Shown here piece by piece: positions 24,795 to 38,300 of a stretch of 64,000 bases of DNA. The DNA comes from Nematopogon swammerdamellus (taxonomy: Eukaryota; Arthropoda; Insecta; Lepidoptera; Adelidae). The position numbers and the translations under genes are program-made. Under the pieces are notes generated by a model. The model had not been told where the DNA came from. It worked only from the letters and a program-made list of their open reading frames with translations, and ran no database searches. The stretch lies in the NCBI GenBank assembly GCA_946902875.1, contig OX336343.1, positions 15,299,596 through 15,363,595 of the forward strand, given 5' to 3'. Each line of letters starts with the position of its first letter. Within the stretch, counting starts at the first letter, position 1.

Positions 24795-27615
24795 ATATAC
24801 GTATACCTAAGACACTTGAAAGCAATCATTTTAGTGATTTTTAGGTCATTGACGAACAAACACACACGTACACAGAGATCGTTTCATAGAATTGCCTACT
24901 GAGTAGTGAGTGACAAGCAATTGCACGTTATTGAGTACAGAAAGAAGAAAGTCCTCGTTATTTCGATTTGTATGGAAATCGTCAAAGCTTTGCCGATGTT
25001 TTGTGGTTTGAGTGCTCAGATTCTCATTTGGATCGCACAATAAAGCCTGTTTATCTTTCTATCCCTAAGTTGGTAAAACGTCGTCGGTGTAGAGCCAAGA
25101 TTAGAAATTTAGCTTATTTATCTTTGAAGTCTGGAAACGGCTGTGCGTTAGGTCTGTAATTTACAGACGTCTGAGACTCATAATGGTTTAATTGCTGTCA
25201 CTGTGAATTGCCGACGGAGGAGCTGACACGGGTCAAGTTGATAATCATTAAAACGGAGGAGACAATAAGGCTTTTACAGCATTCAAGAACCGAAGCACAC
25301 AGACGGGTCTCTATTATAAATTTATTGATTACCTTTGGCATTTTATTTTATTTATTAAAAGGAGCAAAACAGAGACATGTAGACATGTAGAGCATGTTCA
25401 ATATGTCCCTCTGGAACACATTTAACATAATAAAGGCAAATAGAAATAAAAGTTTTTACATAACAATCAATTAATTAAAGACACGGATGCAAAACAGAGA
25501 AACAAAATGAAAAGAAAACAAATACATAGTCGATAGTTGTGAGAGGTGATGATAGAATAGACGAGAGGGTATAAAATAAACGTAATATGTTAGGTATGAC
25601 TTACCTATCTATACATCCAGCAGGTTACGGACTATGTTTTTATATGAATGGGCTGAACTTAAGAATATCAGTCGAAACCAAAGTGTCTTGTTGCATTAGG
25701 AAAGACATCGTTCCTTAAATACTTCTCATGTAGTTTTCCCCTCCGAAACCCCTTGGTATAACGTTTTGAGCATTATGGTCAACTAGCCTTTGCCCGCGAT
25801 TCGCTTCGCGTGACTTTTTGCCCACAGCTCAGGCCGCCGATGAAGTAGCGCGATACTGCATAGCCTAAAACAATCTTGAGAAGTGACAGAATGTAACAAT
25901 GAAAACCGTATGTAAATCGATAAAGTGGTTCTCGAGTTATAAGGTTATTAATATATTGAAGTACGTTACACGGCCGTACAAATTTCGCATTAATTATTAG
26001 GCTACCTCCAGGGCTTGGTTTCTTTTTCCAAAAACATCGTAAGTTCATGAAAATAAATATGTAGGTGAGCTACCTACAAAAAAACTACATACAAACAAAA
26101 TTAGGATCTCTAATTTTGTTTGTGGCTATTTTTGTTTTTCATAAAAAAATAGAAACCAAATTGAGAAAATATAGCTAACAAACATACAATCTAGACTACA
26201 AGTAGACCAAGAGGGAGTAGTCGAGGGTCCTACAGCTACATTCCAAGTTAAGCGCCATTGCACAGAATAGAGAAGAGTACTCCGTACAGAAGCTGCTCTG
26301 TACAAACACTCACAAAGAAATAGCTACTCTGCGACGACGCGATAAAGTAGAAATTGACTCGCACAGAGCTGCATGCCTAACCACGATAACCGCCTACATT
26401 TCGCTTCTCTTTCTGTCGTGTAACTCTATCTCGAAAGCGCGTCGCTCAGCGCGTTAAGGGCTGTGTCTTTGTGCTGTCTTATTGTGAGGAATAAAATGAA
26501 GATGATACCTACCAACTTTTATCGTTCTAGCTACCAACGAAATATGATATTTAGCTACGGCAAATTCATGCGAACAAATTCATGCATGCGTTAGCGTCAC
26601 AATTAGTTTCTCACATCGAAGCGTGCATTGCGTGCAACCTTCCAGTGATAGTTTTGTTTGATCAATAAATTTAATGATCAATGATCATCTGCAATGTACC
26701 TATTATCCTTATACGAATTACGCCATACACACCACGCTGTTCGGCGTTATCTAACTAATGTTATTGGCAATATAATAATATCATTTTAAATCAATGACCT
26801 CCTACTATATGAATAAATAAATTACTAGAAATAAATCAAAATGCTACTAAACAAAACACTTACCTTTCTTCGTCTCTCGGCAATGAAAAAAAAGACAAGT
26901 TTTCATTTGTCTGTTGACTTTTGCACCCGTCCACCCAACTCCATGCGTCCACTGCACAATATTTACGTGATTTCGTCATTTTCTAAATTCGAGAGCGCCA
27001 CGCGCCCGGTCTGGCTGGATAGCGGCAGCCCACTGTTAATTGTAGATTAGCCGCTACGCCAAGCGGTAGGCATTTAACTCGTGACCTTGAGCGAGTGACG
27101 AAGGCCTGGCCATTGTCACAATGGCGCTTACCAGGACTTGACCAGGGTCCAGGACCAGATAATTGTTTTTTGCTAACGACGAAATGAATCTGTTAGATCG
27201 CCATCACGCAGCGCAATATCAAATTATAACAAAAATGCTAGATATCGTTGAAGTTGTTAAATTTATGCAGTCTTCAGCGTTTGCATTGCATAGTTCATGC
27301 ACACCTTGGAATCAACACACTGATCAATATAATATCTGTGGCATTCCTATCAATCGGCTTACCCAAACAGATACGACGACAAAGACAACATCGGCTCGTA
27401 GGCTTCGTGGGAAGGGCTTGCTTGAGACTTGCATGTTGATGTGCATAGATTTACATACATTCAAGTATAATACTTACTGTCGTGTCGGTTTGATATTGAA
27501 TCAGATCATAGCATGGTCGAAAACTGTCTTACAAAAGCACGAACGAACATTATGGATTCAAATACAATGGTAAGCTGGCACATTTATTATTGTAAGAATT
27601 TTAAATGTTTGTCTG
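24795..27615. other. Gene-poor intergenic stretch
   Basis: No supportable gene. An inverted Helitron-type 3' terminus lies at about 25780-25815 (ACTAGCC, then CCGCGATTCGCTTCGCG on the plus strand). Confidence 0.4.
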
Positions 27616-27617
27616 TG

Positions 27618-27895
27618 CAGTCACTCAGTCAGCGTGTATGCGTCCACTGCTGGACATACGCCTCTCTAATTTTTCTTCAGTCCTGCCGGCCTTCAGCGGT
27701 ACAGAAACACTGCTTTCCGCCGACGCAATTGATATCGTCGTCCCAACTGGCGGGTGGTCTTCCCACATTCCGTTTTCCTGTCCAGCCGCCGGTATAGGGT
27801 AGGACACGGTTACTACAACGGTCGTCGTCTCTTCGGCTAACGTGCCCAGCCCACTGCCACTTGAGCTTAGCCACCCTGAGGACTGTGCAAAGAAG
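27618..27895 (-). pseudogene. RTE-like LINE, C-terminal fragment
   Basis: The minus strand encodes KLKWQWAGHVSRRDD, then TGKRNVGRPPASWDDDI and [11 protein letters not shown], the hallmark C-terminal tail of RTE-clade reverse transcriptases. No polymerase core is present. A shorter relative lies at 61255-61435. Confidence 0.75.
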
Positions 27896-28002
27896 GATAA
27901 AGAGTTGTTAAATTACCTACATTGCCTTTTTTATAAAGTGACCAAAGATTCTACCAAATATTTAACTAGATAATAATTAGAAAATCGGTTTCACTTTTTT
28001 TA

Positions 28003-28160
28003 TTTAAAGCGCGACATATGGCCTCGAGGCCCCCATAAGGTGTCTAACGACGCCCATGGACATTCGGTCGTATGCGGGGGTTGTGAATGCTATGCCGGCC
28101 TGAGAGGTGCCCATTCACGCCCCTCTTGAAGGATCCGAGACTGTACTTGGGGGGGAATAT
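28003..28160 (-). mobile_element. 5'-truncated LINE tail (Jockey-like family)
   Basis: GCGACATATGGC, AAGGTGTCTAACGACGCCC, ATTCGGTCGTATGCGG and CCCTCTTGAAGGATCCGAG, in the orientation that puts the poly-A on the left. Confidence 0.75.
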
Positions 28161-28559
28161 ATCACTTAGAAATAAATGCTAATTTTAAAAGAGCCGTAAC
28201 CAGATTCCAGTGACTCGCCGAAGATGAACTGCACTCGCCGCGCCATGTCGAAACGTTAGCTCTCCGCACGTTATAATATAAACCACGGTAAGCCAACTTT
28301 ATTCAATAAATCTAAATATTCATTGCAAATTGTGGTCAACCTTGCTAAAAATGTCAATGAAAACACGCACGTGTATACTGCTAAAACAATAACTGTTTCG
28401 CACAAGTCGTCAGTAAAATAATTTAGACAATCCCCCAGATTACAGCCGCCTCGTCGTCGCTGGCAATAATCATTTATTTCGGCACAACGGCGTGTGTTAC
28501 GTACATCGGACACCGGCAACTATCCCCACTCGGGTAATATGTTTATTAGCGAACTTTCT

Positions 28560-29101
28560 CTCAGCTCATTCCGGCCGACTATGTAGTGTGTAGGAGCAGT
28601 CGACGCGCGCCAGTCGGGGTAACGACACTAGTTTATATTGTTTTTGTTTGCTAAAACTTGAGCACAGCAATAAACGCAGTTGAAATTATTGTTTCGGAAG
28701 ACGAAGCCTATTGAGTGAATTAAAGCGGCAATAACTCTGCGCACGTTGAAACTGCCGCTCTAAAACTTGTGATTGTGCCGACCGTTAACTTAGGGGATAA
28801 ATAATCTGAAACTAAAAATAAAAATAGTAATAACTTTACCAAAATTTTGAAAGAAAAAGTCAAAGTGAAAGTTAAAACTGACTCTAATACAAATCCAAGA
28901 AAATTATTCCACAGTAGAGTAGAGAGTTGTTGACTCGTGGAACCAACTACCACAGAAAGTGATAAGCCTTATCAATAACAGTGAACAGTTTTAAATCCCA
29001 ATAATAATTGGAGGAAAAAGAACTTCCACCAAAACCATTATTTTCAAGAGAACACGCATTAGCATAAAGGTTTATTTTATTGAGTTTTAAGAAACACAAT
29101 A
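28560..29101 (+). promoter_or_regulatory. Probable promoter and 5' UTR of P450 gene A
   Basis: I see no ATG from about 28600 to the start codon at 29102, so a 5' UTR of up to about 500 nt is possible. Inr-like candidates are TCTCAGCTCATT near 28560 and CGCCAGTCGG near 28608. No convincing TATA box. A CACGTG E-box (CACGCACGTG) lies further upstream near 28367. All are inferences from short motifs. Confidence 0.3.
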
Positions 29102-29301
29102 ATGATAACATTAATAGTGATATTAATAGCAGTAATTTTAGCATATTTGTATGCTAAGAAGAAGAACAGCTACTTCTCCAGTTATGGAGTGAAGACTCTG
29201 CCGCCCCTGCCCTTTGTCGGTAACTTGGGAAAAGTGACATTGGGCAAAGCTAATTTCGTGGATGCCATCGATGAAGGTTACAAGGCTTTCAAAGACGAAA
29301 G
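29102..29301 (+). CDS. P450 gene A, exon 1
   Basis: Codes residues 1-66 plus two bases: membrane anchor, basic stop-transfer KKK and PPLPFVGNL hinge. Donor AAAG|GTAGTG, phase 2. Confidence 0.95.
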
Positions 29302-32300
29302 GTAGTGATTGCATTTCATCCTTCCTTCCTTCCTTACCATTTAATAAAATCCAACGTCTGCTTTCTGTCTGTATGTCTTGTCTGTCCGCTTATAACTTGA
29401 GAACCACTGATCCGATTTTAATACAGTTTGCTTCTACGGATAGCTTGGTTCTTCCCATCAATTATAGGCTGCATTTCATCACGTTAAATGGCTTATGAGG
29501 TTAGCAGAGAAGTCAAACATGAGAGCGGGCGGAGCCGCGGGCACAGCTAGTAATACAATAATAATAAAGCCCGCCTGTTTTGTAAGAATACATAAAATTT
29601 GGTATTAATTGTTACATTTTACTGTATGACTTTTTAATTGTTTTATTAAATCGATGCAAATTTGAAAATATAGAGAAAACAAGTTTTTTAAAGCCCTAAC
29701 AGCTATTGTCAGAGTTCTAGGCTCGAATCCTGGTCCAGATGAATTTCTATCTCCTTTGTATCTATCTAATAAAAAATTATAAGCGAAGTACAGTACCCGG
29801 CATTAAATTATGTACATCGAGCTTTAGAAAGAGGCAATCCAGTGGTGGAGCGTCGTCTCTGTCGCACGGAGACGTGCAAGTTTGTGCGACAGGGACGACG
29901 CTCCACAACCGGATTGTCTCTTTCTAAAGCTCGATGAACATTATTTATTGCCGGGAACTGTACGTGCTGACTACTTTAGCCACATCAAACAAAATCACTT
30001 ACGCCTAGGGCTCTTGTACATTGAAGTATTATCTATTGAAATGCATAATATTGAATCAATTGAGTGTAGTTATGCAGAAAACTACCAACCAACAATACTA
30101 CCAAATTGACCTTACCTATGTAGTTCTGGAATTAAAGATAGATTATTAAATCCTTAGGTAATCTAAAATTTAATCAGAAGAGCCAATAAGTATCTTAGTA
30201 TCCAGAACTACAAAAATCGGTCAAGTGCGAGTTTTACTCACGCACGGAGGGTTCCGTAGATCGGCTATACCAAAAGTGGCAAAAAATCATATCCGTCATC
30301 TTTTGTCTGCCTGCAAAGTAAACTACCTGTGGTGGCATCTATTATTTAGTAGCGTGAATATGTACTAATCTACTCTTAGCACGTTTCTTGCATGGGGACC
30401 CCTTCATTTTTTACTTTTTGTTTTTTTTTTTTTTATTTTGCCTAATAACACATATTCTTTGAACATTTCAACCGGTTACCTACTAGGTACGCTTCAAAAG
30501 ATCAGCCCTCGGACGGGCGGACGGACGGACAGACTGACAGAGAGACGGCGCGGCGTAGGCATAGTAGATTCGGAACACTAAAAACGATCAAATTCACTTA
30601 GCTGTTTTCATTTATAATTTTTTTTTTTCCTTCTTTTTTTATTGACAGCGCGACATATGGCGCCGAGCCACCCATAAGGTGTCTAACGACGCCCATGGAC
30701 ATTCGGTCGTATGCGGGGGTTGCGAATGCCATGCCGGCCTGACAGGTTCCCATTCACGCCCCTCTTGAAGGACCCGAGACTGTACTTGGGGTCCTTCATT
30801 TCCTAAAAACATTAATGAAGTCAAATATGATACTAACAATTTTTTTTTCGTTTTCAGCATAACTATTGTTTTATTTTTATTCAGAAATTACCTACCTATT
30901 TATCGATAGAAATTATCCGATCGATGTAAATAGAGATGTCGTTACTATATTCTTTTGTATGACGACGAGAGCTCCATTTACGTATCTCGAACTATAACTA
31001 CCGTGTTCATCATAAATACTATATTGTCCATCTGCAACTTCCCCGCAATGTCTTCATACATTAAACATTACTTATATAAGCACTAATAATCGTACTTGAT
31101 GTGTGTCTGTACATTTGTACGTGCTAACTGCACGTAACATAATACGCGTCCCACTTTCTCTGCTTACATCATCTCATCTCTCGTTCCTACTTTGGACGTT
31201 CACTTTCCAAAATTGAGTCGCATCTTACATCTTCGTCTATTAAACTATGCATATTATGTACCTTCATAGTTTAAACTAGCTGCGTCCAGCGGTTTCGCTT
31301 CTCGTAAAAAAAAATCATTACCATCCTGAGATGTGCCAGAATACGTCAGTGAAAACCCCACGTGAATTTATTGAGTAGTTCTTGAATTATAAGCTAACAT
31401 AAAATCGCTTTGAAAATTAAATTTGTGTTAATTAATTAATTAAATTAAAAAGTGTTTACATCGTCAAGTGACTTAGAAACAATCAACATTTTATAAAACC
31501 CGACCACAAAAAACGAAGGAAATAACGAGAAATTGATCGACTATGCTGTAGTTGGTCTGTCCTTCCTGTCATTCGAATCTTTCTACACGCCCGACTACAG
31601 CATTTTCGATCAAATTTCCTTGTTACTTACTTCGTTTTGTCGTAGTCGTTTTTTTTTTCCTTTTTTTAGTTCTAAACTATTAAGTGTGATATATTTTTGT
31701 AAATCTCTAGACAATGATACCCCACTCGATGGGATTTTAAAAAGAAAATACATTTGCAGAATATGTCGACATTCGACCGCCATTTGAAATTTTCTAAAAA
31801 AGTGTTACCGAACGTCACCACACTTTATCAAAACTGGACCAGTTGTTTAGTCGCTAGAGTGGCCCTAACACAGCCCATAAGACCGGGTGAACTAGGTGCC
31901 ATGTAAGTCCTTCCCTTCATTTCATGTTGGCTACATTGAACTCGACGGAAAACACGAACCATTTACATAGCCGTTTCAACCGAAGTTTCATTCAGTGCGG
32001 TGCGGTGGTATCAACCCGGGCGGGATAAACCCTACCACCTAGTAAGGTAAGAAGGGAAGGGACCTACAGTTTTACGTGGATTCCGAATCACGGTCAGCCT
32101 CCAACGGTCGAGCGGTCATACATACATACATACATACAAACAATCAATCAGGCTAAACAGATTACCCTTCTTTTTGGTTTCTCTGTAGTCGGGTATTGTT
32201 TATATCAATAAATTGCATATAGAAATAGAAATAAATTTATTGCTCAAAAAAGCGAACAGAAATTTTTTACATAGTCATTGCATGTTGTGTCCATGAGGTG

Positions 32301-35300
32301 AATTCTTTACAGCTATCTGTGGTTGCACATACCATGAGCATGCTCACTGGGAAATAATTGTTGTCTAATTTTCAAAATGTAGTTACATATTTTAAAAATA
32401 TTTAAGCCTGGTAGGGATAAGTGCACTCAGTCAGAATTTCCGTTTTCCACCTAGATAGCTGGTATATAAGTGTACCAGCCGACATTTCCATATTGGGCAT
32501 GGTCATTTCATTCTTGCCTAGTATACTTGCTTGCATTAACATTATCATGCAAAGCATTTGGATATTGCAGGTACTTCGGCCTGTACCAGTACATGATCCC
32601 GACGATTATCCCAAAGGACCCCGAGCTGATCCGGCAGATCGTGAGTCAGGACTTCGACGTTTTCCCGAACCGAGGGGTTCACATCGACCACGACAGCGAC
32701 GAACTCTTTGGCAGAAACCTCATCATGTTGCGAGGCATCTATATTAGATTGTACATCAATAGATCTTTATTACTGAAATAGTTAGATTTAATGATTGAAT
32801 TAATTAATTATTATTAATTTTGCTTTTGCTTGTCTATCATCGCAGCTTTTAAATTTCAATCAACGACTTCAAAATGGTCGTCTTCTACAATACTATGGTA
32901 TTGTAGAAGACGACTAACTTTTAAGATATTTAAAGAAATATTGTTTGTTACTATATCGTTTCTTTTTTATGTATATTTTGTATTTTTATACAATCGTAGT
33001 TTTGTAATACTCGTTAAAAGTAATGTTTATTTTTATGCTTAGTTTAATTTTCAAATAAGATTCAATCGATAGTGAAACACAAATGTTACGCATGCTCAAA
33101 GTCGTTAGGCGAAATAGTTTAATTTTAATTTGTTATGTTGAGTCGATTTAAATTTAATACTTACTCATATTTAAATTCCCCGACAGGAAAGAAATGGAAA
33201 GAGATGCGGTCTACTATTACACCAGCATTCACCAGCTCAAAAGTGCGCGCCATGCTGCCCTTCATGGTTGAGTGTGCTGATGATGCTATGCATTTCATCA
33301 ATGCTCAACTGGAGAAAAACGCTGGTATTCAACTTAAATGTATATTACAACCAAACAGACATACGTAACAGTTTTCGTGAGCCTAATTTATTGGTCCCTT
33401 GCTTGAGCTGTGTTCAGAAATACTTGTGCATGCAGATTTTGGAAAGGAGCTCAGTGCGATACTGAAAGAACGCACGTTAAAATAATAATGTTATGCACAA
33501 GGTTGACTAAAATAAATTGCAGTCTGTTCAGTTCGCCTTTATTATTGTTCGTCTCTTATTACAATTCATACTTCTCTTTGTAGAAGGACATCTAGACGTG
33601 GACACGAACGTTCCTGTAACGGCTTATATCAACGACGTAATAGCGTCCTGCGCGTTCGGCTTCCGGGTCAACACGCAGGCGAAGAGGAACAACGAGATCT
33701 ATGAGCTGGGTCAAACGGCCGTCATACAGTACACCACACAGATAATGAAGTTCTTCGGATATGAGAACGTCCCCGGTTTAATGAAGGTCTGCACATATAT
33801 TTCATATTTTGTTATGGAATCTGAAGGCGTTGGATAAATTATCTGCTACACCCGTGATGAGTCAGTGCTTTTCTTCGGTTTGCTTGCTGGCTGGCTTTCT
33901 TTGCACTGAAGTGGTCAGAAAACACGATTCATTCACTGCTGCGGTCTCTAATCCGGGCGGGTTAACCCTATCACCTAGTAATGTATTCAGTGATGTAAGG
34001 TAAGCCCGTCCTCCCTCCCTCCCCTTTCATACCTCCCTCCCCCTCCTGGTCCCTTCCCACCCCACACCTCTCCGTCCCCCGCCTTCATCATCATTCATAC
34101 GTCATACATTCATACATACAGAAAGACGTTCGCTTTTATAAAAATTTGAGAGCAGAGATAGAGATAGAGAATAGAGATAGAGAAGAAGATAGAGATAGAG
34201 AAGAAGATAGAAAAAAAGTATAGAATACTTTGTAGTTTATCATATTGCATTAAGTAAAACATTGCCACAAACTTAAAACTCACGACATCAGGGTCGATTC
34301 ATACTCTCGCTAAAAATCGGGGACTATACTTAAGCGATCGAAAAGACATTTCCAATGTCAAAAAGATATCAATATTTTTTATGAAAATCCGGGGTCTCAC
34401 TTCTTCTTAGGTTTCCGCACGCCGTACGGAAGCCTATTATCATGTTTAATGATTTTAGAGATGGCAGCCCTGCGTCAGGTTTGAAGCAGGTTTTACACCC
34501 ATGATGTAAATTTAGACGTTTTATGCTTAGAGAAAATTTAGTATTCACATAAATAAAATACTGATACCTAAAAATTTTCTCATATAGATGGTAAAGCTAT
34601 TTCTTTAGACGTAGAGACATGTTTACAAAAATGAGCCACGAAATCAAAAGAAATAATATTTTCTTAGGTCTAAACATTTTCTTGGAATTTTCTCCCAAAT
34701 CCCTCGAGTGAACGATCTAGCTTTTTATATTATTCCACCGCAATATCTAGGTCTTTGATGTTTGTGTTGATTCGTGGTTGGCGTGCAAATAGTTCAAGAA
34801 GATATTAACTACCTTCTCGATTAATGTCAGATGTAGTATTATATTTTAGAATAATATCATAACCACAAAGGTATTCTGATAGTAAATGCGTATATTTTTA
34901 TTTTAGTGCAACAAAGACCTATGTATACAATATAAACAACACAATATTGAACCGTATTGTAGGACTCCTTTGATTACACGCACATTTTGTATAATTAATT
35001 ATAAGTTGAATGTTCATTTCACCGAAGTTTGTCAACAAATTGCATTACAAATTAATAATATTCCAACGTAATTTTTTTACGAAATTGAATAACTGAAACA
35101 ATACTCATCTCATTTACATGGGGGATAAAGACGGACTTATCCCTTATAGGGATTTCTTCGAGTCAACTTCTGGATGTTTGAGTCGTATGTTGTGTGAAAT
35201 ATAAGTAGGTAATGTAGTAATAATAATCAATTTAATCAATTTTCATATTAGTAAAGGATACATTTTTTCAGAGAAAATGTGTGTGTTCTTGAACACATTA

Positions 35301-38300
35301 CATGTTAGTAAATTTCTTACTATCACAGAATTTGAAATGAGTCAGTCGACCTATTCAATGATTATTTTCTATATCTTATCTTTTATTATTATATTCGAAA
35401 ACATTTTTAGGGCGGTACGTACATAGCGTCACGCCTGTTTCCCGGTGGGGTAGGCAGAGACAACGGATCTCTACGTGTCACGATCCTGACACACCTCTGC
35501 CGCCTCTTCCGCTCCCATAATACGTAAACCTAATAAATATTTTTTTCATAGAAAACTTTATCAACTTCAACTTACAATTTTCAGTTCTTCCGAATAAAGA
35601 TAATCGACACAGCCTCGGCGAACTTATTCAGAAGCCTTTTCACAGGCGCTATGAAGCTTCGACAAGACAATAATAACTACAGACCTGATTTTATTCAGAC
35701 TCTCATAGAGGCTAGAAAAGGTTTGTACAAGATCAGATCAATTTTCTCACAAGACAAATCTAAACTAAACACAACTAAATTCAAATGATAAAATCAAAAC
35801 GATCAATTTATTAACACACAACGTACATACATAATACATACAAGAAACAAGTATTTAACTATAAAACATACTATGTATTGACCTGCCATTTAGAAAAGGT
35901 ACAATGTACAGTACATCTCAGTCGATGACCTGGAGCTGCTTTGAAAAATAGTTAAAGCAGGTATGTTTACAGGTACACTGAAATCCGATGATGACAAAGA
36001 AAATACGGACAATAAAGAGAATACTATTAAAATGGACCCAAGTAAGTTGATAGCCATTTGTTAACTATTCAAATTAAAATAAAAAGGTAGTAACTTCTCG
36101 CAGATAATCTTTGGGTGTCGAAGACGTGAATATAGTGAAAGATACCCATAACCATGCAAATTTAAGTAAAATGTAATATTGAAATCGATTTAATATATAA
36201 ATTGTTACTAATGGCGAGATTTTTTTTACAGAATATACAGATGACGACCTAGTAGCTCAGGCAGTGCTATTCTACGTGGCTGGATTCGATACATCCTCCA
36301 ACCTCATAAACTTCCTTCTCTATGAGATGGCCATAAATCCTGAAGTCCAAATAAAGCTGCAAGCAGAACTTGATGGTGTTAACGAAGACGGTGATCTGTA
36401 TGAGTCGATACAGGGATTGAAGTACTTGGACATGGTCGTTTGTGGTGAGTGATAATGTTTTGACAACCTAATTCACCATTATAAATCTTGCAGTGTACCA
36501 CCCTATATTATTTTTATTTTATTTTATTCCAGAGGTACTTCGACTTTGGCCTCTAGTAGGATCAGCAGATAGGAGATCAGTAGCTACTTACGATTTTGGA
36601 CCCACAACACACGGCGGAAAGGATCGGTTAATAGTAAGTCCTTGTTGAAGTAATTGAAAATGTATTACCATTTATAGTTATTTTGTCTGAATGTCTACAA
36701 GTTTTAAATGGCATGGGAAATTATGATTTTATTTGTTTCTTATTTATTTAGGAATTAATTACAAAACAATATTAAAGCGTGTGGGGCCGGTACTTAAAAA
36801 GAATAGCCCCACTACATATCTCCCCGTGCATATCGTAAAAGGCGACTTAGGGATAAAGGCCGTACTAAAGGGCGAGAGGATAGCCACCTCTCACCTTGGC
36901 ACGGTCCTTCCACCGAGTCTTGCAGCAGGTGGGTCTTTGTGCTACTTTATAATTATCTTGTCCGAATACTTTGCTAAACGTGGTGGTTGGTGTTGTGCTG
37001 TAATTTACCAGATTACTTGCAGCACAATACCGATTACTCTGCTTACCCTACCTGTCGGGATAGAGCGTGTGGTGTGTATGTATTACATAAACTATAACGA
37101 CGGCTATTATGATGATTCTGAATTTGATGCTCTTATTGTTATGCCTTGGGAGAGGCCTATGTCCAGCAGTGGACCGATACAGGCTGATTATGATGATGAT
37201 GATGATGATGATGATGATTGTTATTAAAGGTTTCTTATGGAATGCGCGACATGTAGCATCGTTACGCCTATGAATAACGATGCCCATGGGCATTCTGTGA
37301 TGCACGGGATTGCGATCGCCATGATGATAAACACGACCTTGATGCTGATTACAATTTTAACCCTTCGGGCAGATTTATATTGATTATGAATTAGAATGTT
37401 AATGATGAAAAATACAACTATTTCCAAGCTTAAAGACGATGATAATGATCTCAATGAAAATTAAAATAATATGGTTTCTTGTTCCCAGGCGCGTCCAGAC
37501 GTTCACGTGTGGCTGCCACTCTTCTCCCTGCATCGTGACCCTCAATACTGGGTCGACCCTGACGTATGCAGACCAGACAGATTCTCAGATGAGAACAGAT
37601 CCAAGATTAAGCCTTACACTTATATACCTTTCGGGCAGGGACCTCGATTCTGTATCGGTGAGACGTGGTTGATATTATGTGGCCCATATTTGTAATCTAA
37701 TCATACATACATTTGTCGTTTTGGCACATTTAAATTGTTTTTTATTATTATTTGAAAATTCAGTCAGACACATTATGTGTGTGTTTTTTATGGAAACTGA
37801 CACGGATGGCTACATCACCTACAACATCCGTGATGTCAGCCCATAACATCTGGTGAACTAGGTGCCATGTCAGTGCTTCCCTTCATTTCATGTCGGCTAC
37901 ACTGAACTGGACATACTAGTGCATGTTACACGATAATAAAGAACAAATATTTAAATGTGAATCCAGCGCAGTAATTCACAAGGAAATGTAAAAATTCAGT
38001 TAGTAAACTAAAAATGTCATACATACATATACATACCACACGCTTTAGCCCGACCATCGGGGTTGAGCAGAGTAATCGGTGCTGTGCTGCAAGGACTCTT
38101 GTAAATTACAGCTCAACACCGACCACCACGTTTAGCAAAGTATTCGGACAAGATAACTATCAATCAGCCAGTAAAAATTACAAGGATTTCTCTGTGCGAT
38201 CCCATAAAGCTCTCTCCTATAAAATGTGTCCGAATATATTTTTTACCCGACTAGGGCGAAGGCAAAAGGAAGGGTTGTATGTATTGTATATATGTATGTA

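Noticed and set aside
36733..37227. 164-codon open frame ending in an aspartate run, inside intron 8 of gene A
   Set aside because: It is built from three noncoding repeats and a (GAT)n tract, and lies between exons with good splice sites.
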